From Ailurus styani (Eukaryota; Chordata; Mammalia; Carnivora; Ailuridae), in assembly GCA_002007465.1 (NCBI GenBank), contig LNAC01000036.1:6914021-6978020 (forward strand): a stretch of DNA of 64,000 nucleotides, read 5' to 3'. Positions 35,656 to 48,476 of this stretch are shown here, in pieces. The notes below the pieces were generated by a model. That model saw nothing but the letters and a program-made list of their open reading frames with translations. It was not told where the DNA came from and made no database searches. The position numbers and the translations under genes are program-made. Positions within the stretch are counted from its first letter, which is position 1. Every line of letters begins with the position of its first letter.

Positions 35656-35999
35656 ACAAGACAATGTTTTTGAACTGTGAGCTGAAATCTCATTTTGAGT
35701 CATTAATCAGTGAATAGTCATTAACATTCTTTATAAGTGAAGTAGACCAGTGTTTTGCAAAACATTGGTTATATCTTAATAGACACATATCCCTAAAAAT
35801 ATACACTCCACAAGCATTTTATAAACAGATACTTCTATACTGGGTCCCAGTCAAAAAAGTTTAAAAAACATTGTTATAATACATTAATGAATGTTTCAAT
35901 TTCATTTCACAGGAGAGTTCAACCTAGACTATTATTTTGGTCTCTCGTGTTTTGGAGGTGTTCACTAACAGAATCAAAGAAAGAAAATCCTAAACTTAC

Positions 36000-36115
36000 A
36001 CTAGGAAGTAAGTGCTACAGAGCAGGGATGATGTCCATGTGTACCTGAAGACCAACAAAGTATTTATCACATAGAATAAAAAACATTTGATGAATGAATA
36101 AATGAATGAGTGAAG
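36000..36115 (+). repeat. L2 3' end fragment
   Basis: GTATTTATCACATAGAATAA followed by TGATGAATGAATAAATGAAT resembles the L2 terminus. Confidence 0.55.
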
Positions 36116-36159
36116 GTTGAATAAAGCTTGAAAAAAACTTGTTTTTCTAACAGTAAGTA

Positions 36160-36745
36160 TAGTAAAGAATTTGGCCTTGCCCAGGGAGGTATGGCCTCTG
36201 CCCTTAGCTTCTGGGAGGTAACGTATGTCATACCTGATAGGAATGTCTTTAAGGTCAGGAGCTAGCCATCTTACATCATATGGCGGGGTTGGTCACACCA
36301 GAAAGACTAATCACATGATTTAGGGTGAGGGGCTTTGAATCATCTATTATTAATCAACCTGGAGGCTGAGATCAACCATGTGCGTAATCAATCATGACCA
36401 TTTGATGGGCCTCCAATAAAAACTCTGACACAGAAGTTCAGGCAAGCTTCTCTGGTGGACAATACTCTAAGTCTAATATCACACATCAATGCTGGGACCT
36501 GACTCCATCGGGAAAGCTTTGTGTGGAAGCACAGAGCTTCCAAGACTGCTCTATGTGTCTTTTTCTGTGGCTAATTTTAACCTGTAACCTACCCCATAAT
36601 AAACCATAACCACAAGTATAATAACTTTCAGTGAGTTCTGTGAGTAGTGCTAACATATTATTAAAACTAAAGGTGGCTTTGGGAACACCCAGAATTTTCA
36701 GTTGGTATCAGAAGTGTGGACAGTTTTGGAATTGTGTTAACTTTG
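36160..36745 (+). mobile_element. Solo LTR of an old endogenous retrovirus, MER21-like
   Basis: A non-coding LTR-type sequence. It contains CCAATAAAAACTCTGACA, a CCCATAATAAACCATAACC region with a polyadenylation signal, GTGAGTTCTGTGAGTAGTGC, and a downstream part ending GTATCAGAAGTGTGGACAG that resembles the MER21 group (ERVL-type). No gag, pol or env frame is attached, so it is a solo LTR or remnant. Confidence 0.6.
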
Positions 36746-37003
36746 CACCACAACTAGCTCTTCAGTAATACTATTCATTGAAAAAAGAAAGTTTGATGAG
36801 AAAGAGATCTTGATCTGAAACGTATCTTCAAATGTTCACTCCAGTTAGAAAGATTTTTAACATTTCTGTAAGACTCATAAAAGAATGAAAATTGAGATTG
36901 GTAATGATTCCATTATACCACAACAGAAATTTGGGTATTTGACATACACAAAGCATTCAGTAACCGTTAGTGTTAATTATTACAATCAAGATTAATGGTC
37001 CTT

Positions 37004-37200
37004 TTTTTTTTTTTAAAGATTTTATTTATTTATTTCACAGAGGGAGAGAGATCACAAGGAGGCAGAGAGGCAGGCAGAGAGAGGGGGAAGCAGGCTCCCC
37101 ACTGAGCAGGGAGCCCAATGCGGGCCTCGATCCCAGGACCCTGAGATCATGACCGGAGCCGAAAGCAGAGGCTTTAACCCACTGAGCCACCCAGGTGCCT
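37004..37200 (-). repeat. Carnivore SINE
   Basis: An antisense copy with perfect target-site duplication AAGATTAATGGTCCTT at 36988-37003 and 37201-37216. Confidence 0.96.
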
Positions 37201-37249
37201 AAGATTAATGGTCCTTATATAAAGAAGTCTCCAAACTCCAAAATATTAA

Positions 37250-38065
37250 AACAGATATTTCTTTAAATGGGCAAAAGTCTTAAGTACTTTAACAAAGGTG
37301 ACAAACAGATGGCAAGTAAACACAAAAAAAGATGCTCACATTATTAGACATTAGGGAAAAGCAAATTCAAATCACAATGAGATACAACCACACACCTATT
37401 CCCATGGGTAAAAAAATTAATAAAAAAACCCTCACAACACTAAGTGGTGTGATCTTACACACTGCTGGGGGGAATGCAAAATGGTACTGCCATTTTGGAA
37501 AACCATTTGACTGCTTTTTATAAAGGTAAGTGTAACATCATTTAATATATAATCCCAGCAATCCTACTCTGATATGTTTGCCCAAGAGAAATGAAAACAT
37601 TTAGTAACACAAAAACCTGTACACAAATTCATAATTGCCCAAATCTGGAAACAACCCAAATGCCCTTAACCGGTGAATGCATTTGCAATCTTTGGCATAT
37701 TCATATGATGAAGTTACTCAGTCACCTCAAAGAACACACTACTGATACATTCAACAAAGAGTACATTATGCTAAGCGGAAGAAGCCAGACTAAAGAGGCA
37801 ACATGTCACATGATTCCATTTGTATAACACTCTGAAAAAAGCAAAACTACAAGAAAGAAAATTAATTACTGGCTGCCAGGGTCTGGGCTTGGCGGAAAGA
37901 GTGACTACAAAGAAACATGAGAGAATATTTGGAAGAATTAAGAAATTCTCGATCTTGATTGTGGTGGTGTTACATGATGTGCTCATTTGTCTAAACTGGG
38001 AACTGTACACTAATAAAGATGAATTTTACTAGATATAGACTGTATCTCAATAAATCTGCATAAAA
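37250..38065 (+). repeat. L1 3' end, copy 1 of 3
   Basis: An old L1 ORF2 end and 3' untranslated region. CACACTGCTGGGGGGAATGC, CAATCCTACTCTGATATG, GGAAACAACCCAAATGCCC, then CTGGCTGCCAGGGTCTGGG and a CTGTATCTCAATAAAT end. Small open frames here are debris. Confidence 0.75.
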
Positions 38066-38084
38066 ATGATTTATGTTCTTTAGA

Positions 38085-38600
38085 CCTCAATTCCCACACT
38101 AAGATAATACTGCTAGTATTTACCCAAAAGTACACAAAAAAGACTGAAGTTGAATGCTCACAGAAGCTTTATTTATTATAGCCAAAACCTAGAAATAATC
38201 CCCATGTTTATCAATAGGTAAATGCCCAAACTATAGTATAACCACAAAGTGGAATGCTAGTCAGCCATAAAAAGGACCAAACTACTGACTCACGCAACAA
38301 TATAAATGAATCACAAATGCATTATACTGAGTATAAGAAGCCAGACTCAAAGGCTACATAATTTTATTTATATGACATTCTCAAAATAGCGAAAATATAA
38401 GGAAAAACATCAGGGGTTGTCAGCAGCTGGTGACTGGAGGAGTGCTTGCTACAAAAAAGGACAAAGGAATTTGGGAGGGCTATGGAACTATTCTATATCT
38501 CGATTAGTGGTGGTGGTTACTCACCTACATATATTTGCCAGAACTATGAGCTAAAAAGAATGACTTTTTTTCTATATTTAAATTACACCTCAAAAAAACC
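38085..38600 (+). repeat. L1 3' end, copy 2 of 3
   Basis: It repeats the same order of landmarks as copy 1 at lower identity: a GCTTTATTTATTATAGCC stretch, AAAGTGGAATGCTAGTCAGC, ATACTGAGTATAAGAAGCCA, GGGGTTGTCAGCAGCTGG, TAAATTACACCTCAAAAA. Confidence 0.7.
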
Positions 38601-38604
38601 TCAA

Positions 38605-38945
38605 TGATACCTGAAAGAACATGGATAAATCTCAAAAATTATGCTGAGTGAAAAAAGGAAGACACAACAGGGTACACATCAATATGACTCCATTTATATA
38701 TAATCTAAAACAGGCAAAACGAATCTATAGTGACAGAAAGTGGATCAGGGATTGCCTGGAGCCAAGGATGAGAGGATGACTGCATACAAAGGGGAAAAAA
38801 GAAACTTTTGGGGGTTATGGAAAAGTTCTATATGTTAATTGTGGTAATGATTATACAGGTGTATACACTTGTCGAAACATATCAAATTACAACTCAAAAT
38901 GAACATGTTTTATTATTATGTAAGTTATACTTTAATAAAATTAAT
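38605..38945 (+). repeat. L1 3' end, copy 3 of 3
   Basis: It repeats the landmarks again: ATTATGCTGAGTGAAAAAAG, TATAGTGACAGAAAGTGGAT, CAGGGATTGCCTGGAGCC, then TTATACTTTAATAAAATTAA at the end. Confidence 0.7.
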
Positions 38946-39715
38946 TTTAAAATGTACTTATCAAGTGAACATAAATGAACAGGATTAATTTTACCCCCAT
39001 TTATCTATTTAATAACTCTTCTTCCTTAATTGGTTTTAGTTACTTCACTACAAACTAAAATTATATTATCCTTATTTCTATAATTTATGCTAGTCTATTG
39101 GCTAGTGACAGATAACCAATTTAGAAAATAGTTGGTACATACAGGCAATATGTCCAACAACAGACTCTCCGGGGAACAGAAAGAATTATGAGATTGAATG
39201 CTATCCACAAAAAAGTTGATACTTTTATTGTACAAATTATATACAGATCACACTTCATATATGAGAAAAGGAAGCAAAACAATAATCAGATGTTTGGGGG
39301 AACAGCTAAATCAATATGAACAGAGGAAAAGGACACTTGGGTCTGTGTTATCTAGGAATAAGTAAATTTTTATAATGAATAGATAATGAGAAGATGGTCA
39401 AGGGAGGAAGCTAAGAATGAGCAAAGGCATAACAAGTGAAGTAAGATTTGTGTAAAGCATTGTTTTGCAAGCTGTATTCCAAGAAATGTGAAATGTGAAA
39501 CTATTCATATTCTTATAAGATTCTAAGATGCTGCCCTGTATTTTCCCCTTCTTGGAGCATTATGATAAAGTTTAATTTATTAAAAGCTTACTCTGAGAAG
39601 CCCAAAGAAAACTAGTAGCAATTAACCTTGAATAAACTGAGTGAGCAAAATTATGAAAAACCTTTGCTTCTCAATGTAGACAACAACGACCTTATCATAT
39701 CTTTTAAAAGTTATA

Positions 39716-39908
39716 TTTTTAAAAAAGATTTTATTTATTCATTTGCCAGAGAGAGAGAGAGAGAGTACGAGCAGGGGGAGCAGCAGGCAGAGGGAGGAGC
39801 AGGCTCTCACTGAGCAAGGAGCCTGATGTGGGACTTGATCCCAGGACCCTGGGATGATGACCTGAGCCGAAGGCAGATGCTTAACTGACTGAGCCACTCA
39901 GGCATCCC
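39716..39908 (-). repeat. Carnivore SINE
   Basis: An antisense copy ending GCCACTCAGGCATCCC. The flanks share an imperfect AAAAGTTATTTTTAAAAA-like duplication. Confidence 0.92.
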
Positions 39909-40296
39909 TAAAAGCTATTTTTAAAAAAATATAAAATGTTTTTAAAAGTTGAGAAAGAAATTAGGTTTGTCCCCGCTCATCTCTACCCATCCCCCACCCC
40001 CCGATAGAAAGCCATATTATAAACTGCTACAATCTTTAGCAGCAATAAAGGGATCAGTACTTTATCCTTCCACATTGGAAGGAAGCCTGAAGAACGAGTT
40101 TGGGGACCAATGTGTACCAGAAGTTGGTTCTACTCTAATTGTGTGTGTGTGTATGCATGGGGGGAGAAGTAAGTATAAACCACAGTTCAATATGGCACTT
40201 TGAGAAGAGGCAAGAGTATTTTTAAATAAGAGGGTGAGAGAATGAAAAATTTAATATTAAAGTATATTCCAGTAATACAAATACAAAAATAACTAA

Positions 40297-40378
40297 GCAC
40301 ACCTGGGTGGCTCGGGTGATTAAGTGTCAGACTTGTGGTTTCCACTCAGGTCATGATCTCAGGGTCCTGGGATTGAAC
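40297..40378 (+). repeat. Carnivore SINE, truncated
   Basis: Only the tRNA-like head and central box (ACCTGGGTGGCTCGGGTG, CAGGTCATGATCTCAGGG) remain. It ends abruptly against an L1 ORF2 fragment. Confidence 0.85.
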
Positions 40379-41076
40379 ATTACCTCTTATCAATATAGAG
40401 ACAAACATCCTCAACTAAATAATAGCAAACATATATAAATATATACATCATGAGCAAGTAGGATTCATCCAGGAATCCAAAGTATATGAAAATCAAGTAA
40501 CACAGCACAATATATCAATGGCATAAAGAGTAAAAACCACATAATCATCTTAAATAATACAGAAAAAGCATTTGATGTTGAAGATCAACATCTCATGATA
40601 AAAACACTCAACAAACAAGGAGTAGAAGGAAACATCCACACCTGGTAATAGATATCTACAAAAACTCATAGCCAGTATCATACCTAATGGTAAAAGACGG
40701 AATACTTTCCCAAAGATCAAGAACAAAACAAAGATGTCTGCTCTTACCACTTGTATTCAACATTGTACTGAATATTCTAGCTGGGCAACTGGGAAAGAAA
40801 AAGAAATAAAAAGCATACAGATTGGAAAGTAAAAAGCAACACCATATGCAGAAGACATTATCTTTTACATTTTAAAAAAACCTAAGTAAATAATTGCTAA
40901 TCATATCTGGTAAGATATCTGATAAGAGCCTTATATCTACATTATTATAAAGAATTCCTACAACTCAATAATAAAATGACAAATAATCCAAATAAAAATG
41001 TGCAAAAGATCTAAATAGGCATTTCTCCAAAAGAAGAAATATAAATAACCAATAAGCCCATTAAAAGACAGTCGTC

Positions 41077-41275
41077 GGGCGCCTGGGTGGCTCAGTGGGT
41101 TAAAGCCTCTGCCTTCGGCTCAGGTCATGATCTCAGGGTCCTGGGATCGAGGCCCATATCGGGCTCTCTGCTCAGCAGGGAGCCTGCTTCCCCCTCTCTC
41201 TCTGCCTGCCTCTCTGCCTACTTGTGATCTCTCTCTCTCTGTGTCAAATAAATAAAATCTTAAAAAAAAAAAAAA
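41077..41275 (+). repeat. Carnivore SINE inserted in L1
   Basis: A full-length copy with perfect duplication AAAAGACAGTCGTC at 41063-41076 and 41276-41289. Confidence 0.96.
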
Positions 41276-41386
41276 AAAAGACAGTCGTCATTAACCATGA
41301 GGGAAATGCAAATCAAAGCCACAATAAAGTACCACTTCACAACCACTTGGGTGGCTATACCAAAAAGATAAGAGTCGGCAAGTAAA

Positions 41387-41592
41387 GGGCGCCTGGGTGG
41401 CTCAGTGGGTTAAAGCCTCTGCTTTCGGCTCAGGTCATGATCTCAGCATCCTGGGATGAAGGCCCGCATCAGGCTCTCTGCTCAGCAGGGAGCCTGCTTC
41501 CTCCTCTCCCTGTCTCTCTGCTTGCCTCTCTGCCTACTTGTAATCTCTCTCTCTGTGTCAAATAAATAAATAAAATCTTAAAAAAAAAAAAA
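41387..41592 (+). repeat. Carnivore SINE inserted in L1
   Basis: A full-length copy with perfect duplication AGAGTCGGCAAGTA at 41371-41384 and 41593-41606. Confidence 0.96.
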
Positions 41593-42637
41593 AGAGTCGG
41601 CAAGTATGGAGAAATTGGAACCCTCATACACTGCTCGTGGGAAATGTAAAATGGTGTAGTTGCATTGGGAAATAGTCTGAAAGTTACTCGAAGGGTTAAA
41701 CACAGAATTATGATATGATCCAGCAATTCTATTCCTAGATATATTCTCAAGGGAAATGGAAACTTGTACGAATGTTTGTAGTACCATTATTCATAACAGC
41801 CAAAAAGTGGAAACAACCCAAATATCCATCACTAAGGAATGGTTAAACAAAATGTGGTGTAGTCACACAACTGAATATTCGCCAACAACAAAAGAAGTAC
41901 CAATACATCTACAACACAGATGAACTCTGAAAACATTATGCTAAATAAAAGAAGCCTGTCAGTAAGGGCCATATGTTGTATCATCCCATTTAGTTCAAAA
42001 GTCCAGAATAGGCAAATCCATAGACATAAAGAAGGATTTGCGTGGGGCTTGGAAAGGTGAGAGAACTAGAGAATGAATGTTAACAGGTATGGTTTTTTTC
42101 TGGTAGTACAGAAAATGTTCTAAAATCAATCATGCTAATAGACCCACAATTCTTTGATTATACTAAAAATCATTGATTTCTATACCTTAAATGATTGAAC
42201 AATACAGAACTACATCTCAATAGGGCTATTTTTTAAAATAATGAATTCTATGGAAGTAAAATAACTTTATTCTCATTGCTTTGTTGAGGACTGCAAAGTT
42301 ACACTGAATTTACATTGTTACGCCCATAAAATATTGTTATGGTCATTTAAATAACCATGTTCCTTTTTTTCTAATGTATTCTTTTAGTCACCTAAATACC
42401 AAGCAAGTCCACAGGTAATTAAAAGAAACTGTTCATCTACAGGGCCTTTCTACGTAACCTTTATCTCAAATTAAAAGTTGCAACTTAAGTATATGGTAAA
42501 ACGAAGGAAGACTGCAACTTACTCAAGTATATGGTAAAATAAAGTAAGACTGTGCAAAACACCAAGATTAATTTCTTCTGCAAAAACATAGCATTATGTA
42601 TTTTCTCAGTTTCCCAAAACAGTAATCACAAGCTTTC

Positions 42638-42832
42638 TTTTTTTTTTTTTAAGATTTTTTAAATTTACTTGACAGAGAGAGCAAAAGAGGGAACACAAGC
42701 AGGAGGAGTGGGAGAGGGAGAAACAGGCTTCCCACTGAGCATGGAGCCCAATGCGGGGCTCGATCCCAGGACCCTGGGATGATGACCTTAGCTGAAGGCA
42801 GATGCTTAACGACTGAGCCACCTAGGCGCCCC
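42638..42832 (-). repeat. Carnivore SINE
   Basis: An antisense copy with duplication CACAAGCTTTC at 42627-42637 and 42833-42843. Confidence 0.95.
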
Positions 42833-42949
42833 CACAAGCTTTCAATACTAACTTCGTAGGTTATATATCATATTCCTGGAAGTTTAGAATGTATACTTTA
42901 ACATTTAAAATACTCATCTCCACTCTTCTCATCTTTCAACCTTCAAGAA

Positions 42950-43590
42950 TACTCCTTTTTTCTTTTTCCTTTCATACCTGATACCTCATGAGTGGTCTAC
43001 AGATGATATCCTGACTATCTTACCACTTACAAATTCCTTCTGATTTGGTTCCTGTTCCTTCATTCTTTTTCTACAAAAAGTCCTTTCTTCAAGGTCATCA
43101 ATCACCTCTCATAGCCATTCAATAATGTTTTATCTGTTTTTATCCTCTTCAGTATCTTAACTTTTGACATTGTTGCTCATCACTTTTTCTATGGCTTCAG
43201 AAATACTATGAGGTCTTATATCTAATTATTCTTTCTCTAATTGTTTGTTTCTTCTTTTTTCCTCCTGCCACACAAGCACAGATTCCCCAAGATTCTGGCC
43301 AAAATTCTTTGTCTTCTCACTCTATACTTTCTACTTCAGTTACCTTATGATGTCGCATACCTTCCAACTATTACTTTGTAGCAGATACCTGCAAAGTAAG
43401 TATCGTCTGAAATCTAGTGTTACATTTTTTAATGCAATGTAGACTTCTTCACCTAAAGTAGTTTTACTGCCTCTGCTCTGTTTCACTTCAATAGCAGGTT
43501 AATCTGGTAAAGGTTTTTCCCTACCCAAAGTCTTCACTTGGCCTGGTATTCAAGGCCTTACTCACGGCAGCCGTCTAACTTCCCAAATCA
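42950..43590 (+). repeat. L2-like remnant (tentative)
   Basis: Pyrimidine-rich sequence with TTTGACATTGTTGCTCATCA and GGCCTGGTATTCAAGGCCTT, as in L2 elements. Diverged; boundaries uncertain. Confidence 0.4.
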
Positions 43591-43789
43591 TCTCTCATTG
43601 CTCTAAGTATCACTCACTCATTAAAATAAAGATATTTCCCTTTCTTTAAAAATAACAATCTAACCAGAAGTCACTACAGATATACACATGTATATCCTTT
43701 TAGTTCTATACATGTTCTAGTGATTGAAAAATATTAAGATTAAATAAAATAATTTAGAGTTCAGAAAATAGGCATACAAAAAAATATTA

Positions 43790-44250
43790 ACTAAGTATCA
43801 CACTAAGCACTGCAAGGACTAGCTTATTTTAATACTAAAAACAACCTTACGTGGCCAGTACTGATATAATCCACCTTTTATAGATGAGGATAATGAAGTC
43901 TGGAAAGATGAAAAACTTGCCCAAGGTTACATGGCAGAAACAAGGGGTTTTTTTGTTTGTTTTTTGTTGTTGTTGTTTTTTTTAAGATTTTATTTACTTA
44001 TTTGACAGAGAGAGAAAGCACAAGCAGGGGAAGCAGCAGAGGGAAAGGGAGAAGCAGGCTTTCCATTGAGCAGGGAGCCCAATGAAGGGGTCGATCCCAG
44101 GACCCTGGGATCATGACCTGAGCCAAAGGCAGATGCTTAAACTGACTGAGCCACTCAGGCGCCCCAGAAACAAGTTTTTTTTTTTTTTTCCCCAGAAACA
44201 AGTTTTAAACTCAAAGCTGACTAATTCCAAAGTCACTATTTTATTTTATT
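43790..44250 (-). repeat. MIR SINE split by a younger SINE
   Basis: Antisense MIR pieces (TAGATGAGGATAATGAAGTC, CTTGCCCAAGGTTACATGGC on the left; ACTCAAAGCTGACTAATTCC on the right) flank the SINE at 43948-44164. Confidence 0.7.
43948..44164 (-). repeat. Carnivore SINE with unusual flanks
   Basis: An antisense copy with a long T/G-rich tail. The target duplication CAGAAACAAG occurs at 43935-43944 and 44165-44174, and a third time at 44193-44202 after a T-run. Confidence 0.94.
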
Positions 44251-44381
44251 TTACTGTTAACGCTGAATTATACAATATTTCTAACGTAGAGAAAATATAC
44301 TAACACTCATAAAATTAAACAGGTATTAATATCTGCCTTAGTTTAAATATTTTATTTTTTAAAAAATTTTAAGGAATATCC

Positions 44382-44583
44382 TTTTTTTAAGATTTTATTT
44401 ATTCATCTGAGACAGAGATACAGAGAGAGAGAGAGAGAGCATAAGCATGGGAGAGGCAGAGAGAGAGGGAGAAGCAGACTCCCCGCTGAGCCGGAAACCT
44501 GATGTGGGGCTCGATCCTAGGACCTGGAGATCATGACCTGACCAAAGGCAGACGCTTAACCATCTGAGCCACCCAGGTGCCCC
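44382..44583 (-). repeat. Carnivore SINE, older copy
   Basis: An antisense copy: AAGATTTTATTTATTCATCT through GCCACCCAGGTGCCCC. Confidence 0.92.
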
Positions 44584-45851
44584 AATCTCTATCTTTTAAA
44601 TAAAGTCATATAACTCTTCCTCTTCCACCCATTTCCTTCTTTCCCCAGATGCTTATGGCTATATACCTCTGTGATGAAGTTACAGAAACACATATTGAAA
44701 AGATACATGGTAAACTGAGAATAGTAGTTTGCTCTGGAAAGAGAGGAATGGGACTGGAGATTTCAACAGTTATCCACTGTGTTTTATTCTTAAAAAAGAA
44801 GCACGTTTCAAACAAATATGTATTTGTTAAACCTAGGTGGTGGGTTTATGGGTATCTGTGTAATAGTTCTATACTTTTAAATTTTTGCACAGCTAAGTTT
44901 TCTAAAAAGTACCAAAATATAGGTTAATGCTGATTCACAGCTTAGTCTAGAAATAGATATTTTTAAATGGCACATCATTTTGATCCCAATAGCTTTAAAA
45001 AAAAGTATGTAGTAGGTGGGCAGTTGTTGAATATAACTCTTGAAAGGACTTGTGCTCGTAAAACAAACAGAAAGCTGATAAACACATTCTTACATATACA
45101 ATATATTAATTTAAAATATTTAATCTTACTGGGGACTTACAATTCCATGTAATAAATTTTAATGAAAAATAGGTCTTTTAATATAGTTAATGCTTTATTA
45201 ATAGAATTAAGGACATGAATGTATGAAATCTCCTTTTAAATAATTATAGAAAGTAAACTCGTCTTTTTTTCCATCTAATTAGGCCAGATTTCTTCTTTGT
45301 GGCTCAAATTCCTATGTACATTTAAGTAGTATTGAAGACTGATTAATAAAGGGCTTTTCTAAAAATCAGAAATGTAAAAAAACATTTGGCTCACCTAGAA
45401 TGTAAGGAACTTTATATTATGAAAATGATAAGACAAATTGCATTAAACCCAAATAAATGTATCGTCCTAATCTATACTCTTCCAAAACAGCATCAGTTTC
45501 CATGAAAATGTCTCCAAAATACTATCCTCTGAAGTTACCATAAATCAGACTAACCAACTAGAAATAAAATCAACAATTAAAAACAAAGTAAATCCATCAA
45601 ATTTTTCACAATAGCAAATACCCTGATATAGTTAAAGTAACAAATTATAATGAGTGTACATGGTTAATTAATCATGGATAGTAAAATATTTGTTTTACTA
45701 TTTTTAATTAAAGATAACATTTCTCAACAACTTTTCCAGGATTATTACTATCAACTATAGGAATTAAATAGTGCATTAGATGTTAACTCATCCAATATCA
45801 TGCTGAGGCATTAAGCTTGTTTTACATAGAGAAAAATTTTTATTTTATTAT

Positions 45852-46071
45852 CTTCTTAAAAGATTTTCATTTCTTTGAGAGAGGGAGAGAAAGTGTGCGT
45901 GTGTGTGCAAGCACGTTCATGAAGGGGTGGGAAGAACAGAGGGAGAGGGACTCTCAGGCTCTGCGCTGAGAGCAGAGCCCAATGTGGGGCTCGATCTCAT
46001 GACCCTGAGATCATGACCTGAGCGAAAATCAAGAGTCTGATGCTTAACTGACTGAGCCATCTGGGCGCCCC
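45852..46071 (-). repeat. Carnivore SINE, older subfamily
   Basis: An antisense copy with AAAGATTTTCATTTCTTTGA, a GTGTGCGTGTGTGTG interruption, and a head ending GCCATCTGGGCGCCCC. Confidence 0.9.
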
Positions 46072-48476
46072 AGGAAAAGTTTATGAGAAAGCATTTCATC
46101 TTGTCTCGTCCATTAAGCCAATTTAATACTCAGAAGTGTATTTGAGGTAATGTAAAGAAAAAAAATTAGTTTACAAAGTAACTGAGCAAAAGATATATAT
46201 TCTTTTAGTTGTAATCTTTTCTGAAGTTTATATTGCTCTGCTTTTCCTATAACTATCATATGATCATTCCAACTTTTGCTTAAGTATATGAGTTACTCCA
46301 TGACAGTAATTACTGTTCCTAAAAAAATTTACATGACAAGTAAAATTTATTTATCTCTATCTTCAGCCAAAAATTAAAATTCTAAAATAAGAAACTCAAG
46401 AAATCAGGGCTTTCATACTCATTAAAGATACCCATTTCAATAACCATATCATTATTAATAAATGTTAGGAATGATACTGTTATGCACTTCAGAAATCCAT
46501 AGTGCTGAAAACCAAATGTATTTCTTGTGTAGATTTTGACAAATCTAGATACTTTCTCCCCACCAAAGGTAGTATCATCTTTACTTCCCCTTGATATATC
46601 ACTAAAACGTTTTTCAGATACATATCTCTCTCATTCTTCTCTCCCCTCAAGGTAAAGTAAATCTAAGAGATCCTTGGCAACTCACTTGTCTTTCTCAAAT
46701 TATGCAAATCCCTTTAATTTATCCCAGTCTTAGCAACATTTTCCCTGAAAGAAAAAGTAAATTTAGAAAGTACATTAAAACAAAGGCAAGGAGCATATTT
46801 CAAGAATGTCAGAGAGGAACTCAGTCATTTACAGACTACTGCTCCTCAAAGGACATCCTGGCCATGAGAAAATACATAAAAATCTGAATGCCAGGCTTAC
46901 TTAGTAAATTTTTTTAAATGACAAAACCGTAAGACTGGGCATATTTCTAATTCCCATGTCATGATCAAAACTAGAGGGCTAAAACATTTCATTGGGATAT
47001 TTTAAATGAAAATGATAAAAAAAAATTTAGTAGCTTGTCCTAAAACAAATGGGGAAACTTGAATATGAATTAGATTTCAGAGGATATGTAAAATTATTAA
47101 TTAACAGGTGCGATACTGGTTGCGTAGAAGAATTTCCTCATTCTTAGGAGATGGATGATGAAGTATTTAGAAGTAAAGTCCCATGACTACAATTTACTTT
47201 CAAATCATAGAGCCAAAACCAACAAAATCTACGTACTCATCTACAAACAAACAAACAAAAAAACGAACATGGCAAAATGTTAATAATTATTGAAGTGAAA
47301 GGCATTTATTTACTCTACTTACTTTTCTGGATACTGAATATTTTTTTTCTTTTGATACTGAATAATTCATTAAAAAAAAGAAACAAAATACCTTTCCAGA
47401 TTTACTGCCTAGATACTAACAACTCATTGACAGGAAATACACATTTTCACAAGACAATTTCACTTTAAAGTCTGGAATCCCAAGAACACCGACAGCTTTG
47501 GTTTTAGGAAAATTTTAAAACTGTATGGTCACCCATAAACTCTTTAAAAGTATTTCATAAATCGACAATATTTTAACTGATACAGAGCTCAATGTATAGA
47601 TAATAATTTTGACAGACAGAAAATACTACTGGTCATAGACAAGCTATTCGCATCCCTCACTAACTTACCAGCTCTCACCAACTAACTTAACAAATCCATG
47701 TCACTGCTTATGAAGAAAAATACTTCCCTTTAGATCAGGCAAAAGGCGTAGGTAACCTTCCTTGGGCTGCATGATTTAGAGAGTCTGGTTCCTTTGCCAC
47801 ATCCCTCCTCAGGACCAAAAAGATATATTATCCCTCCTCTCCCCCAAAACACACTCTAGGAATGCAGGATTCTCTACCTAAAACAGTCTCACACCTCCTT
47901 GCAGAGTCTGTCTGGGTCTATTCCCTAGGTTGTTCTCTCAAGGAATTCCTTGTAGGGCAAGGAATATATACCGCCAGTATGAGTATGCTTAGGACAAAGA
48001 GATATAGAGCGGGAGGTGGAGCTTGTACATGGAGGCTGAGAAGTCCACATTTGTTCATGAGGCTCCTGTCCACTTTTGCTATATTCTGGATGTGGAACTC
48101 CAAAGAGTTCAAGAATTCTAAATTCAAACCAGTTCTTCTGTTTGTCAAGGAAGAAGGACAGAACATATTTAATAGTTTATTGGCTTTATTTACAACTTTT
48201 AAATATTCTGACATATAAAAATGAGAGCTTCCATTTGTACTCTTTCTCTGGGATCCACAAATATTAGGGACAAGGCTGCATACAAAATAAATGGTTATAT
48301 GAGAAAAAAAACAATAAAAAGGAAATTGGATCAGGGAATCTTTTTTAGACTACGCCACTAGAAAGCTATGTAAACTTTACATCTGGTTCTCAGTTTCTAC
48401 AAATGTAAACTTTAAAAAAAAATGATTCATGATTAAAACTACTTCTAGTTCTAAAGCTAAAAAAAAAAAAATCCTT

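Larger units (their letters stand above)
40379..42235 (+). mobile_element. Old L1 fragment (ORF2 remnant and 3' end), split by two SINEs
   Basis: 40379-40870 follows the L1 reverse-transcriptase region (GCAAGTAGGATTCATCCAGG, CATTTGATGTTGAAGATCAA, TCATACCTAATGGTAAAAGA, ATTCTAGCTGGGCAACTGGG) with many stops and shifts. 40930-42235 continues with the 3' part (AGCCACAATAAAGTACCACT, ACACTGCTCGTGGGAAATG, CCAGCAATTCTATTCCTAG). SINEs at 41077-41275 and 41387-41592 interrupt it. It is inactive. Confidence 0.8.

Noticed and set aside
44649..44927. 92-codon plus frame
   Set aside because: It resembles decayed repeat sequence next to a SINE; no motif and no homologue recognised.
47862..48218. 118-codon plus frame overlapping a 98-codon minus frame
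   Set aside because: No family resemblance, no splice or promoter context, and both strands are open by chance. The surrounding block (47730-48290) is unassigned and may be an old repeat.
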